A DNA stretch of 64,000 nucleotides, taken from assembly GCA_017470605.1 (NCBI GenBank), contig JAFUYH010000021.1, positions 62,001-126,000 on the forward strand, in the 5' to 3' direction. The position numbers were made by a program, and so were the translations under genes. The DNA is from Treponema sp. (GTDB lineage: Bacteria > Spirochaetota > Spirochaetia > Treponematales > Treponemataceae). Positions 16,104 through 23,564 of this stretch are shown here, one piece after another. Under the pieces are notes generated by a model that saw only the letters and a program-made list of their open reading frames with translations, was not told where the DNA came from and did no database searches. Position 1 is the stretch's first letter. Each line of letters starts with the position of its first letter.

Positions 16104-17609
16104 ATGAAAAAAGAATTATCCCGAAAGGCTACAGCAATATTAGCAGTTTTGCTTATGCTTAGCAGTTTATGTTCAGCCAAAAGCAAAAAAGGAGAATCAA
16201 CAATGAGCCTAAGCAGAAATCTTTGGAAAAAAGTATCTACATCCAATCCGATTTCGCCAAATGTATTTTGTGCGGATCCTACTTCTGTAGAATACGAAGG
16301 ACGGCTTTATGTTTATGGCACAAACGACCATGAGCAGTATTTTAAAGCCCAGAAAAATACTTACGAAAAAATCAAATCTCTGGTTTGTTTTTCTACTGAT
16401 GATATGGTCAACTGGACATATCACGGAGAAATAAACGTGGGAAAAATTGCCCCCTGGATTATAAACAGCTGGGCTCCTTCTATCTGTTCCCGGGTTGAAG
16501 AAGACGGCCTTACCCATTTTTATCTGTATTTTTCGAATAACGGAACCGGTGTTGGCGTAATTACGGCAACTTCGCCACTTGGTCCCTGGAGCGACCCGCT
16601 TAAAAAGCCTCTGGTAAAACATGGCATGAAAGGACTGGAAAATTCTCCGAATCCTTTTGACCCTGGCGTTTGTATTGATGATAAAGGCGATGGCTGGCTT
16701 GTTTTTGGAGCCGGAATTGGAAAAAACGGCGGAACTAAGGCTATGCCGGGAAGTGCCAGAATTGCAAAGCTTGGAAAAGACATGATTTCTTTTGACAGCG
16801 AATTTGTGCAGATTAAAGCCCCTTACAATTTTGAGGCTAACGAAATTGATTTTATAAACGGAACTTATGTTTATACCTACAACACAAGTTGGGAAGAGCG
16901 TACAGAATGGCCTTTCAAGGATATTCCAAAAGCGCCAACCTGTTCTATGTCTTATATGACAAGCAAAACTCCTTTGGATACAGATTCCTGGGTTTATCAA
17001 AAGCATTATTTTAAAAATCCGGGAGAAATGGGCTTGAATTACAGCAACAATCACACTCACCTGCAGAAGTTCAACGGCAAGTGGTATCTGCTTTATCACA
17101 CCTTAACCTTGCAGGAAAAAGCTCCAACCAAGGGCGGCTTCCGCAGTATGTGTGTAGATGAAATTCAGATTGATGAAGAGTCTGTCGATATTCATGAAAC
17201 TACAGGCACAAGAAAAGGTCTGGCTGCAATAAAAAATCTGAATCCTTTTGAAAAGGTTGATGGAACAACTATGTTTACTTCTGCAGGCATCTGGTATTCA
17301 GAAGCAGAAAATCCAGACAAAATTGCAGTTCAGGCTGAAGAAAACGGTGCCTGGATTTATCTTAGAAACGTAGATTTTGGAGATGGCGCAAAAACAATTA
17401 AGGCTGAATTAAGCGGCAGCGGGATTGTTCAAATTCGCGTAAAAAAAGCGTCTGTAGTGGCAGCAACCCTTAAAGCTAAGCCGGCAAAAAATAGCGGAGA
17501 ATATATAGAAGTTTCCGCTAAATTTGACCAGCCGCTTACAGGGGTGCAGGATATTTGCATTGCCTTTAGCAACAAGGGCGACCAGCTTAGAAGCTGGAAA
17601 GTTGAATAA
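16104..17609 (+). CDS. GH43 beta-xylosidase/arabinofuranosidase with C-terminal CBM6-like module, secreted
   Basis: 501 residues with a signal peptide ending near 'SSLCSAKS'. The five-blade GH43 fold is supported by the catalytic base in 'VFCADPTSVEYEGRLYVYGT', the second Asp in 'PNPFDPGVCIDDKGDGWLVF' and the acid in 'FEANEIDFINGTYVYTY'. The last ~125 residues ('IWYSEAENPDKIAVQAEENG' onward, 'YLRNVDFGDGAKTI') resemble a carbohydrate-binding module of family 6. Likely removes arabinose or xylose from arabinoxylan outside the cell (family knowledge; exact substrate unknown). The start is ATG 16104 with GGGGG 5-9 bases upstream; a GTG 24 bases earlier is in frame but unsupported. Its 3' end overlaps the convergent GH10 by 23 bases. 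Confidence 0.88.
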   Translation: MKKELSRKATAILAVLLMLSSLCSAKSKKGESTMSLSRNLWKKVSTSNPISPNVFCADPTSVEYEGRLYVYGTNDHEQYFKAQKNTYEKIKSLVCFSTDDMVNWTYHGEINVGKIAPWIINSWAPSICSRVEEDGLTHFYLYFSNNGTGVGVITATSPLGPWSDPLKKPLVKHGMKGLENSPNPFDPGVCIDDKGDGWLVFGAGIGKNGGTKAMPGSARIAKLGKDMISFDSEFVQIKAPYNFEANEIDFINGTYVYTYNTSWEERTEWPFKDIPKAPTCSMSYMTSKTPLDTDSWVYQKHYFKNPGEMGLNYSNNHTHLQKFNGKWYLLYHTLTLQEKAPTKGGFRSMCVDEIQIDEESVDIHETTGTRKGLAAIKNLNPFEKVDGTTMFTSAGIWYSEAENPDKIAVQAEENGAWIYLRNVDFGDGAKTIKAELSGSGIVQIRVKKASVVAATLKAKPAKNSGEYIEVSAKFDQPLTGVQDICIAFSNKGDQLRSWKVE

Positions 17610-18744
17610 AGGCAGGTTTTTCTTTTCCATCTAAATCAAACAAAAGTGGTGCATCTGGGCGGTTAGGAACCGGGAAGTTGTTTTTCCAGCTTAAGCGGTC
17701 TGTAACGCCCCAGAGCACTACGTCTTGTAGAATGCCCCGGCGTGCTTCCTGTCGGAAGCATTCAAAAATGCTGCGGTAGCGTTCTGCCTGCTCTTCCAGC
17801 TCTGCGGCGGTAAAGTCGCGGCGGGCCTCTTCGCGGGAAGTGTACATAGAAACTTCCATCTCTGTGACAATCACACGCAAGCCCATTTTTCCGAACATTT
17901 CTATTGTCTCCGCAATTTCTGCAACCGGCGGATTTTTAATATCAATGTGCATCTGCAGGCCAACCGTGTCCACAGGAACTCCCTTTCGTAAAAGAACTTC
18001 CAGCAAATCACGCATGCCTTCTCGCTTGCCCTTAATCATTTCCAGATTGTAGTCATTTATTACAAGGTTGGACGCAGGAAAGGCGTCTTTTGCCCAGAAA
18101 AAGGCTTTTTCAATATAGTCATCACCAAGAATAAGGTTCCAGCGGGAATAGTCTTCTATTGTGCGGAGCTTAAAATTTTTATCAGAAATACATTCGTTTA
18201 CAACATCAACCGAGCAGATGTCCTTTCCGTAACGCTCGCCCACAGTAAAAATGTAATTTTGCAGACGCTTTTCCAGTTCAGATTTAGAAACCGTGCATTT
18301 TGCGGCAATTTCTTCTGGAGTAGGAGGCACAAAAGGTTTGTCGGGATTCCACTTTGGGCGGGGAGTGGCTTTTCCATCAGCATCAAAAATCCAGTCCGGC
18401 GACTGGCTGTGCCATACCAGAGTGTGCCACCTTACCGCCTGACCGTTCTTCTTTCCAAATGCAACCAGTTTATCAGCACGCTCAAAATTAAAATCATTAA
18501 GTCCGCGGTAAACGTTTTCCATTTTTGTATCATTTTCTGCAACAATCAGATTAAAGTGCTTAGAGGCAATCTGTTTGTCTGGTAAATTCTTAAAGTCAGG
18601 CAGGGCTTTTGCGTCTGAAATGTCCTTCATCCATGGCAGGCTGAAATCATCATCATAAATAAAACCTGCAAGTGCGGCACCAAGTCTGAAATCGTCCTTA
18701 AAAGACTGAAATAAGCCGAAATCATTTTCATTCAAAATATTCAT
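17587..18744 (-). CDS. GH10 endo-beta-1,4-xylanase, apparently cytoplasmic
   Basis: 385 residues with no signal peptide. The GH10 barrel is clear: 'HFNLIVAENDTKMENVY', 'VRWHTLVWHSQSPDW', acid/base Glu in 'CSVDVVNECIS' (~181), 'INDYNLEM', 'VDTVGLQMHIDI' and nucleophile Glu in 'LRVIVTEMEVSMY' (~295), then 'VVLWGVTDRLSW'. I chose ATG 18744, which has TATAAT 7 bases upstream. An earlier ATG adds 37 hydrophobic residues that read through this promoter box. Intracellular GH10 enzymes act on imported xylo-oligosaccharides, which fits the pairing with XylB and GH51. Confidence 0.92.
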   Translation of the reverse strand: MNILNENDFGLFQSFKDDFRLGAALAGFIYDDDFSLPWMKDISDAKALPDFKNLPDKQIASKHFNLIVAENDTKMENVYRGLNDFNFERADKLVAFGKKNGQAVRWHTLVWHSQSPDWIFDADGKATPRPKWNPDKPFVPPTPEEIAAKCTVSKSELEKRLQNYIFTVGERYGKDICSVDVVNECISDKNFKLRTIEDYSRWNLILGDDYIEKAFFWAKDAFPASNLVINDYNLEMIKGKREGMRDLLEVLLRKGVPVDTVGLQMHIDIKNPPVAEIAETIEMFGKMGLRVIVTEMEVSMYTSREEARRDFTAAELEEQAERYRSIFECFRQEARRGILQDVVLWGVTDRLSWKNNFPVPNRPDAPLLFDLDGKEKPAFIQLSSF

Positions 18745-18751
18745 AGAGCGA

Positions 18752-18757
18752 ATTATA
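18752..18757 (-). promoter_or_regulatory. -10 box of GH10 gene, leaderless configuration
   Basis: TATAAT on the minus strand with a 7-base gap to the ATG and no ribosome site. Confidence 0.52.
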
Positions 18758-18872
18758 ACAGTAAGAAATAAAAAAAATATAAGAAAAAAAGCGGAAAATT
18801 GTATAATTATCTGTCTAAAGTTGATAATAAGCAAAGAAAAGTCTATAATCTTCATATCATTTTGGAGAAAGT

Positions 18873-21116
18873 ATGAAACGATTATTCATCAGTTTATTAT
18901 TGTTTTCTTCTATTATTTTATCCGGCTTTGCACAGGCAAAAAAAGAGCTGGTTTTAAAAGTTACGCTGGATAAAAAAAATTATTCTTCCCTTGATCAGAA
19001 TACCAAAGCCTTTGTAAGTTCCGCCTACATGAAGTGTCTGCAGGATTTAACAATGATTCCAGAAATCAGCGTCAGGACTCCCGATACAGATAACGAATTG
19101 CGCGAAATTCAAAAGCAGTCTCAGATAGAAGCCGCCACCGGGCTTGGAAGCGAAGATGCTGCCTATGCGGCAGATAAAGGAAGTCGTGCAGATTTAGTGA
19201 TGAATATTTCGCTGAATAATGCGGGAAACGGAAATTATCAGATTGTCTGTACTCTTTCAGAAATTGAAACGATGAAGCTGATAATCACAGAAAATTCCGA
19301 ACGACTTCCTATTGCAGAAGTTACAAAAGACCAGATTATAGACGGACTGGTTTACAATGTTCTTTCTGCCTTAAATAAACGCGGATATATTTCTGCCATT
19401 TCTGCAGATGTAACAAATCAGCTTTTGCACCTGGACAGTTCAGAAGAAAGTTTCCGGAAGTATGTTCAGGAATATACCCGCCAGCGGGAAGAAGCAGAGC
19501 GCGAACTTGCAGCCCTTCGTTCAGATGCAAAAACAGAAGAAGAACGTATGCAGGCCGAAGCGCAGGCACTTGCCCTGCAGCTTAAGATTGAAATGGCAGA
19601 AAAAAACCGCCAGATTGCAGAAGAAAATCTGCGCCGTCAGCAGGGGGCTGCTTCTACAAATCAAAAACGCCAGAAAGAAATGGAGCAGATGCAGAATGCC
19701 CAGCGCGAACAGTTTTTAAAAGACATTCAGGCAATTGAAGAAGCAAGAACTGCAATCAGGAAAGAAACTTTAACTTCTCTTCCTCTTAAAAAACGAATTG
19801 AACTGATTGAATCTGCCCGCGGAAATCTTACCCGCCTGGAAAATCAGCTGGCAGAAAGCATTGCCCAGAGCAACGCTTTTTATGACGAAAAAATGAATGC
19901 AGAAATTGACGAAGTAAATGCTGAACCATGGCGCAAGGCCGACCTTTCTAACGGAGAGCCTACCGCCCGCGCTTTAAGCTTTAGAAGTCAGAAAATTTCA
20001 AAAATCCGTGATAATTACGGCGCCCAGAAAAAGACGGCAGAAAATCAGCTTAGAAATGCCGCCAGAACAACAATAGACGGCTACAAGTCTCAGATTCAGT
20101 CTAATATTTCCGACATGGAAAAAACAACTTACGTTTTCCGTTCCATTGACCTTACAGACGATTTTCTTAGTCTTGAAGTTTCTGAATTTGACGGAAACCG
20201 CATGGTCTGGGATGTTTATTCAGACTTTAATCTGAATACAATCCAGAAAATTGATGTAAGAAAGGTTGTCCTGCCAAAAACTGCCATTTCTTATGAAGCC
20301 ATGGCAGGCGGTAAGCCAGATTTAAGCACAGAATCGGGCTATCAGAAATATCAGGATACTGTAGATATGGCAGACCTGTATTTCAGGACTTCTGTTCCGT
20401 ATTTGTATTCTCAGATTGCAATAAAAGTGCGTTACAACAGCACAATGGATATTTACGAAGTAAATCCTATATCTTTCCAGATTTTTAAGACTCAGGATAA
20501 CAAAAAGCCGATTATTTCTTATTCAGAAAAGAATTTTGAAGCAGCCCGAAAAGTTCAGGCAGAAAGCGTTACAGCCGCTGCGTCATATAATTCAGACAGT
20601 ACAGAGTCTTCAAATACTTCAAGCACTTCAAATAGTTATAAAAAGTCTCTTTCTGTAATATTAAAGCAGGATGCACGTGAAGGAATCTTTACAGACATAA
20701 GCTATCTGAACGGTCCATTCTATAAAGGTACAGACATTACTTTTTCTATTCTTGGTGGCGGAAAAAACTTTTTTGCAGGTCTTGATGCAGGTTTTGGTAT
20801 GGCTTCTGTCAGTTCAGATTATTCAGTACCAAGTTATAATAAGGAATTTTATATTTATTCAGCAGATTTTGTTTTGGGTTATTCCTTGACCATTGGGGCA
20901 TTTAAGCCTTATGTTGCCGTTGGAATAGGCGGTTATTCGGCAGGAACTAAAAAAGATATAGAAGAAAATGAAGTTTTTGGATTACATCTGGAAGGAATGA
21001 CAGGAATTGATTTGTGCTTTAATATTTTAAGTTTGGGCTTTGTTTACAAAATAAAGTATCTGCATGGAGCCGGATATGTTGATAACATTGGCGGAAGTAT
21101 AGGATTAATCTGGTAA
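18873..21116 (+). CDS. Large secreted envelope protein: coiled coil plus C-terminal beta-barrel-like domain
   Basis: 747 residues. Signal peptide ends at 'SGFAQA'. Residues ~25-180 form an alpha/beta domain ('LVLKVTLDKK', 'RADLVMNISL', 'NGNYQIVCTLSEIETMKLI') resembling the N-terminal domain of CsgG/TolB-like periplasmic proteins (tentative). Residues ~190-300 are a long Glu/Gln/Arg coiled coil. After a Ser/Thr/Asn-rich linker (~570-595) the last ~140 residues alternate as beta strands and end in 'GGSIGLIW', a terminal aromatic compatible with an outer-membrane barrel. GGAG sits 6 bases before the ATG. It heads a same-strand run of envelope genes to 25.9 kb. I do not recognise a named family. 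Confidence 0.7.
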   Translation: MKRLFISLLLFSSIILSGFAQAKKELVLKVTLDKKNYSSLDQNTKAFVSSAYMKCLQDLTMIPEISVRTPDTDNELREIQKQSQIEAATGLGSEDAAYAADKGSRADLVMNISLNNAGNGNYQIVCTLSEIETMKLIITENSERLPIAEVTKDQIIDGLVYNVLSALNKRGYISAISADVTNQLLHLDSSEESFRKYVQEYTRQREEAERELAALRSDAKTEEERMQAEAQALALQLKIEMAEKNRQIAEENLRRQQGAASTNQKRQKEMEQMQNAQREQFLKDIQAIEEARTAIRKETLTSLPLKKRIELIESARGNLTRLENQLAESIAQSNAFYDEKMNAEIDEVNAEPWRKADLSNGEPTARALSFRSQKISKIRDNYGAQKKTAENQLRNAARTTIDGYKSQIQSNISDMEKTTYVFRSIDLTDDFLSLEVSEFDGNRMVWDVYSDFNLNTIQKIDVRKVVLPKTAISYEAMAGGKPDLSTESGYQKYQDTVDMADLYFRTSVPYLYSQIAIKVRYNSTMDIYEVNPISFQIFKTQDNKKPIISYSEKNFEAARKVQAESVTAAASYNSDSTESSNTSSTSNSYKKSLSVILKQDAREGIFTDISYLNGPFYKGTDITFSILGGGKNFFAGLDAGFGMASVSSDYSVPSYNKEFYIYSADFVLGYSLTIGAFKPYVAVGIGGYSAGTKKDIEENEVFGLHLEGMTGIDLCFNILSLGFVYKIKYLHGAGYVDNIGGSIGLIW

Positions 21117-21172
21117 GGAAGCGTGTATTCATACAGCGTTGCTAACGCGGAATTTTAAAAAGGAGAAAAATT

Positions 21173-21652
21173 ATGCGTAAATCTTTATTTTTTGCTTTTT
21201 CACTTTGCTGTGGACTTGTCTTGTCTTCCTGCGCAAATTCTTTAAATGAAAAAAATCCTGATGCATCTTCAACTCTGGCTTCAGAATTGGGAGTAAACTA
21301 CGGTTCTGAAAATACAACAGTTTCTGATGAAGTAAGCAGCAGCCTTACTTCCAGTTATGACTATGACATCTGGTATTTTAATTCTGCATCAGATGAAACT
21401 GAATATTTGATTGAATGGGAAAATTCAGATGGTGCTAAAGTTGCAGTTTCCGTAAGTTCTGAACCAACTTTTACTAATTCAAGCAGAATTGTTTTTGAAA
21501 ATGATAAAAGCGGTTCTCATACTATAAAAGTTTTATATAAGCGCAAGGTTTATATAAAAGTAGAGCCATATAATAATTATTATTACAATACAGGTTCTTA
21601 TACATTAAAAGTTTCGGGAAAAACCGATTCTATATATTTATATAAATATTAA
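21173..21652 (+). CDS. Small predicted lipoprotein, 159 residues
   Basis: Lipobox 'LVLSSCANS' after a short hydrophobic stretch. The mature part has a Ser/Thr-rich segment and Tyr-rich beta strands ('YLIEWENSDGAKVAVSVSS', 'HTIKVLYKRKVYIKVEPY') like an Ig-type or PPC-like domain, possibly carbohydrate or protein binding (inference). AAAAAGGAG precedes the ATG. Two mini-hairpins lie in the gap before it (TGTAT/ATACA and GCGTT/AACGC, 21124-21148). Probably in an operon with its neighbours. Confidence 0.65.
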   Translation: MRKSLFFAFSLCCGLVLSSCANSLNEKNPDASSTLASELGVNYGSENTTVSDEVSSSLTSSYDYDIWYFNSASDETEYLIEWENSDGAKVAVSVSSEPTFTNSSRIVFENDKSGSHTIKVLYKRKVYIKVEPYNNYYYNTGSYTLKVSGKTDSIYLYKY

Positions 21653-21676
21653 TCTTTTTAATATCTGGAGGATTTT

Positions 21677-22450
21677 ATGAAAAAGAGTTTAAAATTGATT
21701 ATGGTAACTGCACTTGTTGCTGCAATTGCCTCAATGGGATTTACAGGCTGTAAAACAACAGAAGTTGCAGGTTCTGGAATTAAGGGAAAGTCTGCAACTG
21801 TAAAAAAGGTAAAAAGACAGATTGTAGATTATCAGGGCGCAACACTTGGAAGCGAAATTCCACAGTGGGTAAAGCTTGTTTCTGAAGGTCAGTATGGTCA
21901 GAAGGTTCTTTCTAAGGCTATGCCGGATTTGGAAGGAAAGAAAGTTTTTGTTGTAACTGGTCGTGGTGATAATCTGGACTTTGTAAAGTCTTGGGTAAAT
22001 CTTGTAGATGTTGAAACAGAAGTTTCTGGAGCTTTGGAACGCGTAACCGGTAAGGTTGTTACTTCTAAACTGGAAGGTGCCGCTTCTGCAAAAGGTCAGG
22101 AAGCAAATCAGACAGAAGTAGACCGTGCAATTAACGATTACCGCATTGCCCTGCAGGATGTCCGCATTGCTGGTCTTGAACGCGTTGCTGAATACTGGAC
22201 TTTGATAGATGTTATTGAAAAAGGAAAGACTGTAGATTCTTACTATGAATATTATTCAGTTTGGTCTATGGATCAGAAAGTATTCAACAGTCAGCTGGAA
22301 AAATCTCTTGAGCATATTGATGAAGCAACAACAGAAGCTGCTGAACTTAAGAAACTTGTAAAAGAAAAGCTGGAAAATGAACTTTCAGTTTCTTCAAACA
22401 GTTCAGATACTCTGGACGAAGCAGATTCTTATATCGTTTATGCTGAATAA
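21677..22450 (+). CDS. Predicted lipoprotein, LPP20-like
   Basis: 257 residues with a lipobox in 'ASMGFTGCKTT'. The mature domain contains 'LGSEIPQWVKLV', 'LEGKKVFVVTGRGDNLDFVK' and a helical region ('AINDYRIALQDVRIAGLERV'), the layout seen in spirochaetal LPP20-type lipoproteins in which a P-x-W-V motif precedes a 'GxGxxxxxA' strand-helix. Function of that family is unknown; members are surface or periplasmic. CTGGAGG precedes the ATG. The stop overlaps the start of the next lipoprotein gene (ATGCTGAATAA), indicating translational coupling. Confidence 0.68.
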   Translation: MKKSLKLIMVTALVAAIASMGFTGCKTTEVAGSGIKGKSATVKKVKRQIVDYQGATLGSEIPQWVKLVSEGQYGQKVLSKAMPDLEGKKVFVVTGRGDNLDFVKSWVNLVDVETEVSGALERVTGKVVTSKLEGAASAKGQEANQTEVDRAINDYRIALQDVRIAGLERVAEYWTLIDVIEKGKTVDSYYEYYSVWSMDQKVFNSQLEKSLEHIDEATTEAAELKKLVKEKLENELSVSSNSSDTLDEADSYIVYAE

Positions 22451-23558
22451 GAAAAAAAGCCCTGGGCTTGTTGCCGGCGGGATACTGTGGGCTATATGTG
22501 CCCTGAGCATCTTTTTTGAGGGCTGTGCCTCAAAACCTCGTGCAGAAGAGCTTGCCCCGCTTTGGGCCAGCTATGACACAATAGAAGAGGTCTACCCTAG
22601 CGATGCCTACATTGCAAGAATCGGGCGCGGTGCAGATGGGGCTCTGTCTGCTTCGCTTGCAGAAAGCGAACTGGGCTCGTATTTTTCTCATACTGTTCAT
22701 TCGGTGGTGCAGGGCAGTCAGGTGATGACTGATTCTAAACGTGGCACTGCCGAAGGCGCAGGGAATGCAAAACAGGCCTCTGTTTCCCGCAGCATAGAGC
22801 GTACAGTAACTGTTGAATCTTTGAACAGACTTTTTGATGTACGCAAAACTGCTCCCTGGTATGACCGCAGTAAAAAGGAATATGTCTGCTGTGCATACAT
22901 AAAACGTGCCGATGCCTGGAAAATCTACGAAGGCAGTGTAAAGGCCGCCGCTGAAAAATTCCACACTTTTTATGATACCGCCTCTGCAGAGCGCGACCCT
23001 CTTAGAAAAATTTCCCTGTTAAAAAACTGTGACCAGGCGGCAGAAGATTTTCTGGAAAGCCTTGAAATGACCCGCCTTATTCTGCCTGGAAAAGAAGCTG
23101 CTTTTGCCGCTGACCGCCGCCTTGCCGAAGGCCTTGAACTGGAAAGGGAAGCAGCCCTTACCAATTGCGTAATGTTTGTAAGCGCCAGCAATGATGAAGG
23201 CGGACGCCTTACCCGCTGTGTTTCCCAGACTGTTTCAGACTGTGGTTTTGTTCTTGCACAGAAAAGTGCCGATGCGCTTTACTTTATTCAGCTTGAATTA
23301 GACTACGGCAAAAATCTGTATGGCGATACCCTTACTGCTGACCCTGGCATTTCTGTGGTAATTCAAAGCAGGTTTGGCACAGGAGGCGCGGCTGCTACTG
23401 GAAAAACTGTTTTCACCTACAAAAAAAATCTACCGCATCAGACAGGTTTTACCGCCGCAGAAGCTCTTGTTAATCGCAAAATACTGACTTCGGCAGAAGC
23501 AGAATTAAAAGCCAGTTTTGAAGAAGAATTTAGAAAATCGTTCATAGATATGTTATAA
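22440..23558 (+). CDS. Predicted lipoprotein, LPP20 family-like
   Basis: 372 residues starting at the ATG that overlaps the previous stop; signal peptide with lipobox 'FFEGCASK'. After it, 'YPSDAYIARIGRGADGALSA' followed by 'SLAESELGSYFSHTVHSVV' is the LPP20-type core (a 'YPxxxYIxxxGxG' strand and an alanine-rich helix). The rest is helical with 'RKTAPWYDRSKKEYVCCAYI', then a second alpha/beta domain. An upstream in-frame ATG (22377) would overlap the previous gene by 74 bases and lacks a lipoprotein signal at its N-terminus. Paired with the preceding lipoprotein, so a heteromeric envelope complex is possible (inference). Confidence 0.7.
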   Translation: MLNKKKSPGLVAGGILWAICALSIFFEGCASKPRAEELAPLWASYDTIEEVYPSDAYIARIGRGADGALSASLAESELGSYFSHTVHSVVQGSQVMTDSKRGTAEGAGNAKQASVSRSIERTVTVESLNRLFDVRKTAPWYDRSKKEYVCCAYIKRADAWKIYEGSVKAAAEKFHTFYDTASAERDPLRKISLLKNCDQAAEDFLESLEMTRLILPGKEAAFAADRRLAEGLELEREAALTNCVMFVSASNDEGGRLTRCVSQTVSDCGFVLAQKSADALYFIQLELDYGKNLYGDTLTADPGISVVIQSRFGTGGAAATGKTVFTYKKNLPHQTGFTAAEALVNRKILTSAEAELKASFEEEFRKSFIDML

Positions 23559-23559
23559 T
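23554..23559 (+). promoter_or_regulatory. -10 box of the SulP gene, leaderless configuration
   Basis: TATAAT ending 5 bases before the ATG and overlapping the end of the upstream gene; no ribosome site. Suggests an independent leaderless transcript inside the run of genes. Confidence 0.45.
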
Positions 23560-23564
23560 ATCTT

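Noticed and set aside
15983..16246. 88-codon N-terminal extension of the AraC gene into the GH43 gene
   Set aside because: It would overlap a signal-peptide-coding region on the other strand and the operator/promoter; the shorter start has a TATAAT at the leaderless distance.
18745..18855. Hydrophobic N-terminus making GH10 a secreted enzyme
   Set aside because: The 37 extra residues are encoded across the apparent promoter, have no ribosome site and are not a typical signal peptide with a cleavage site.
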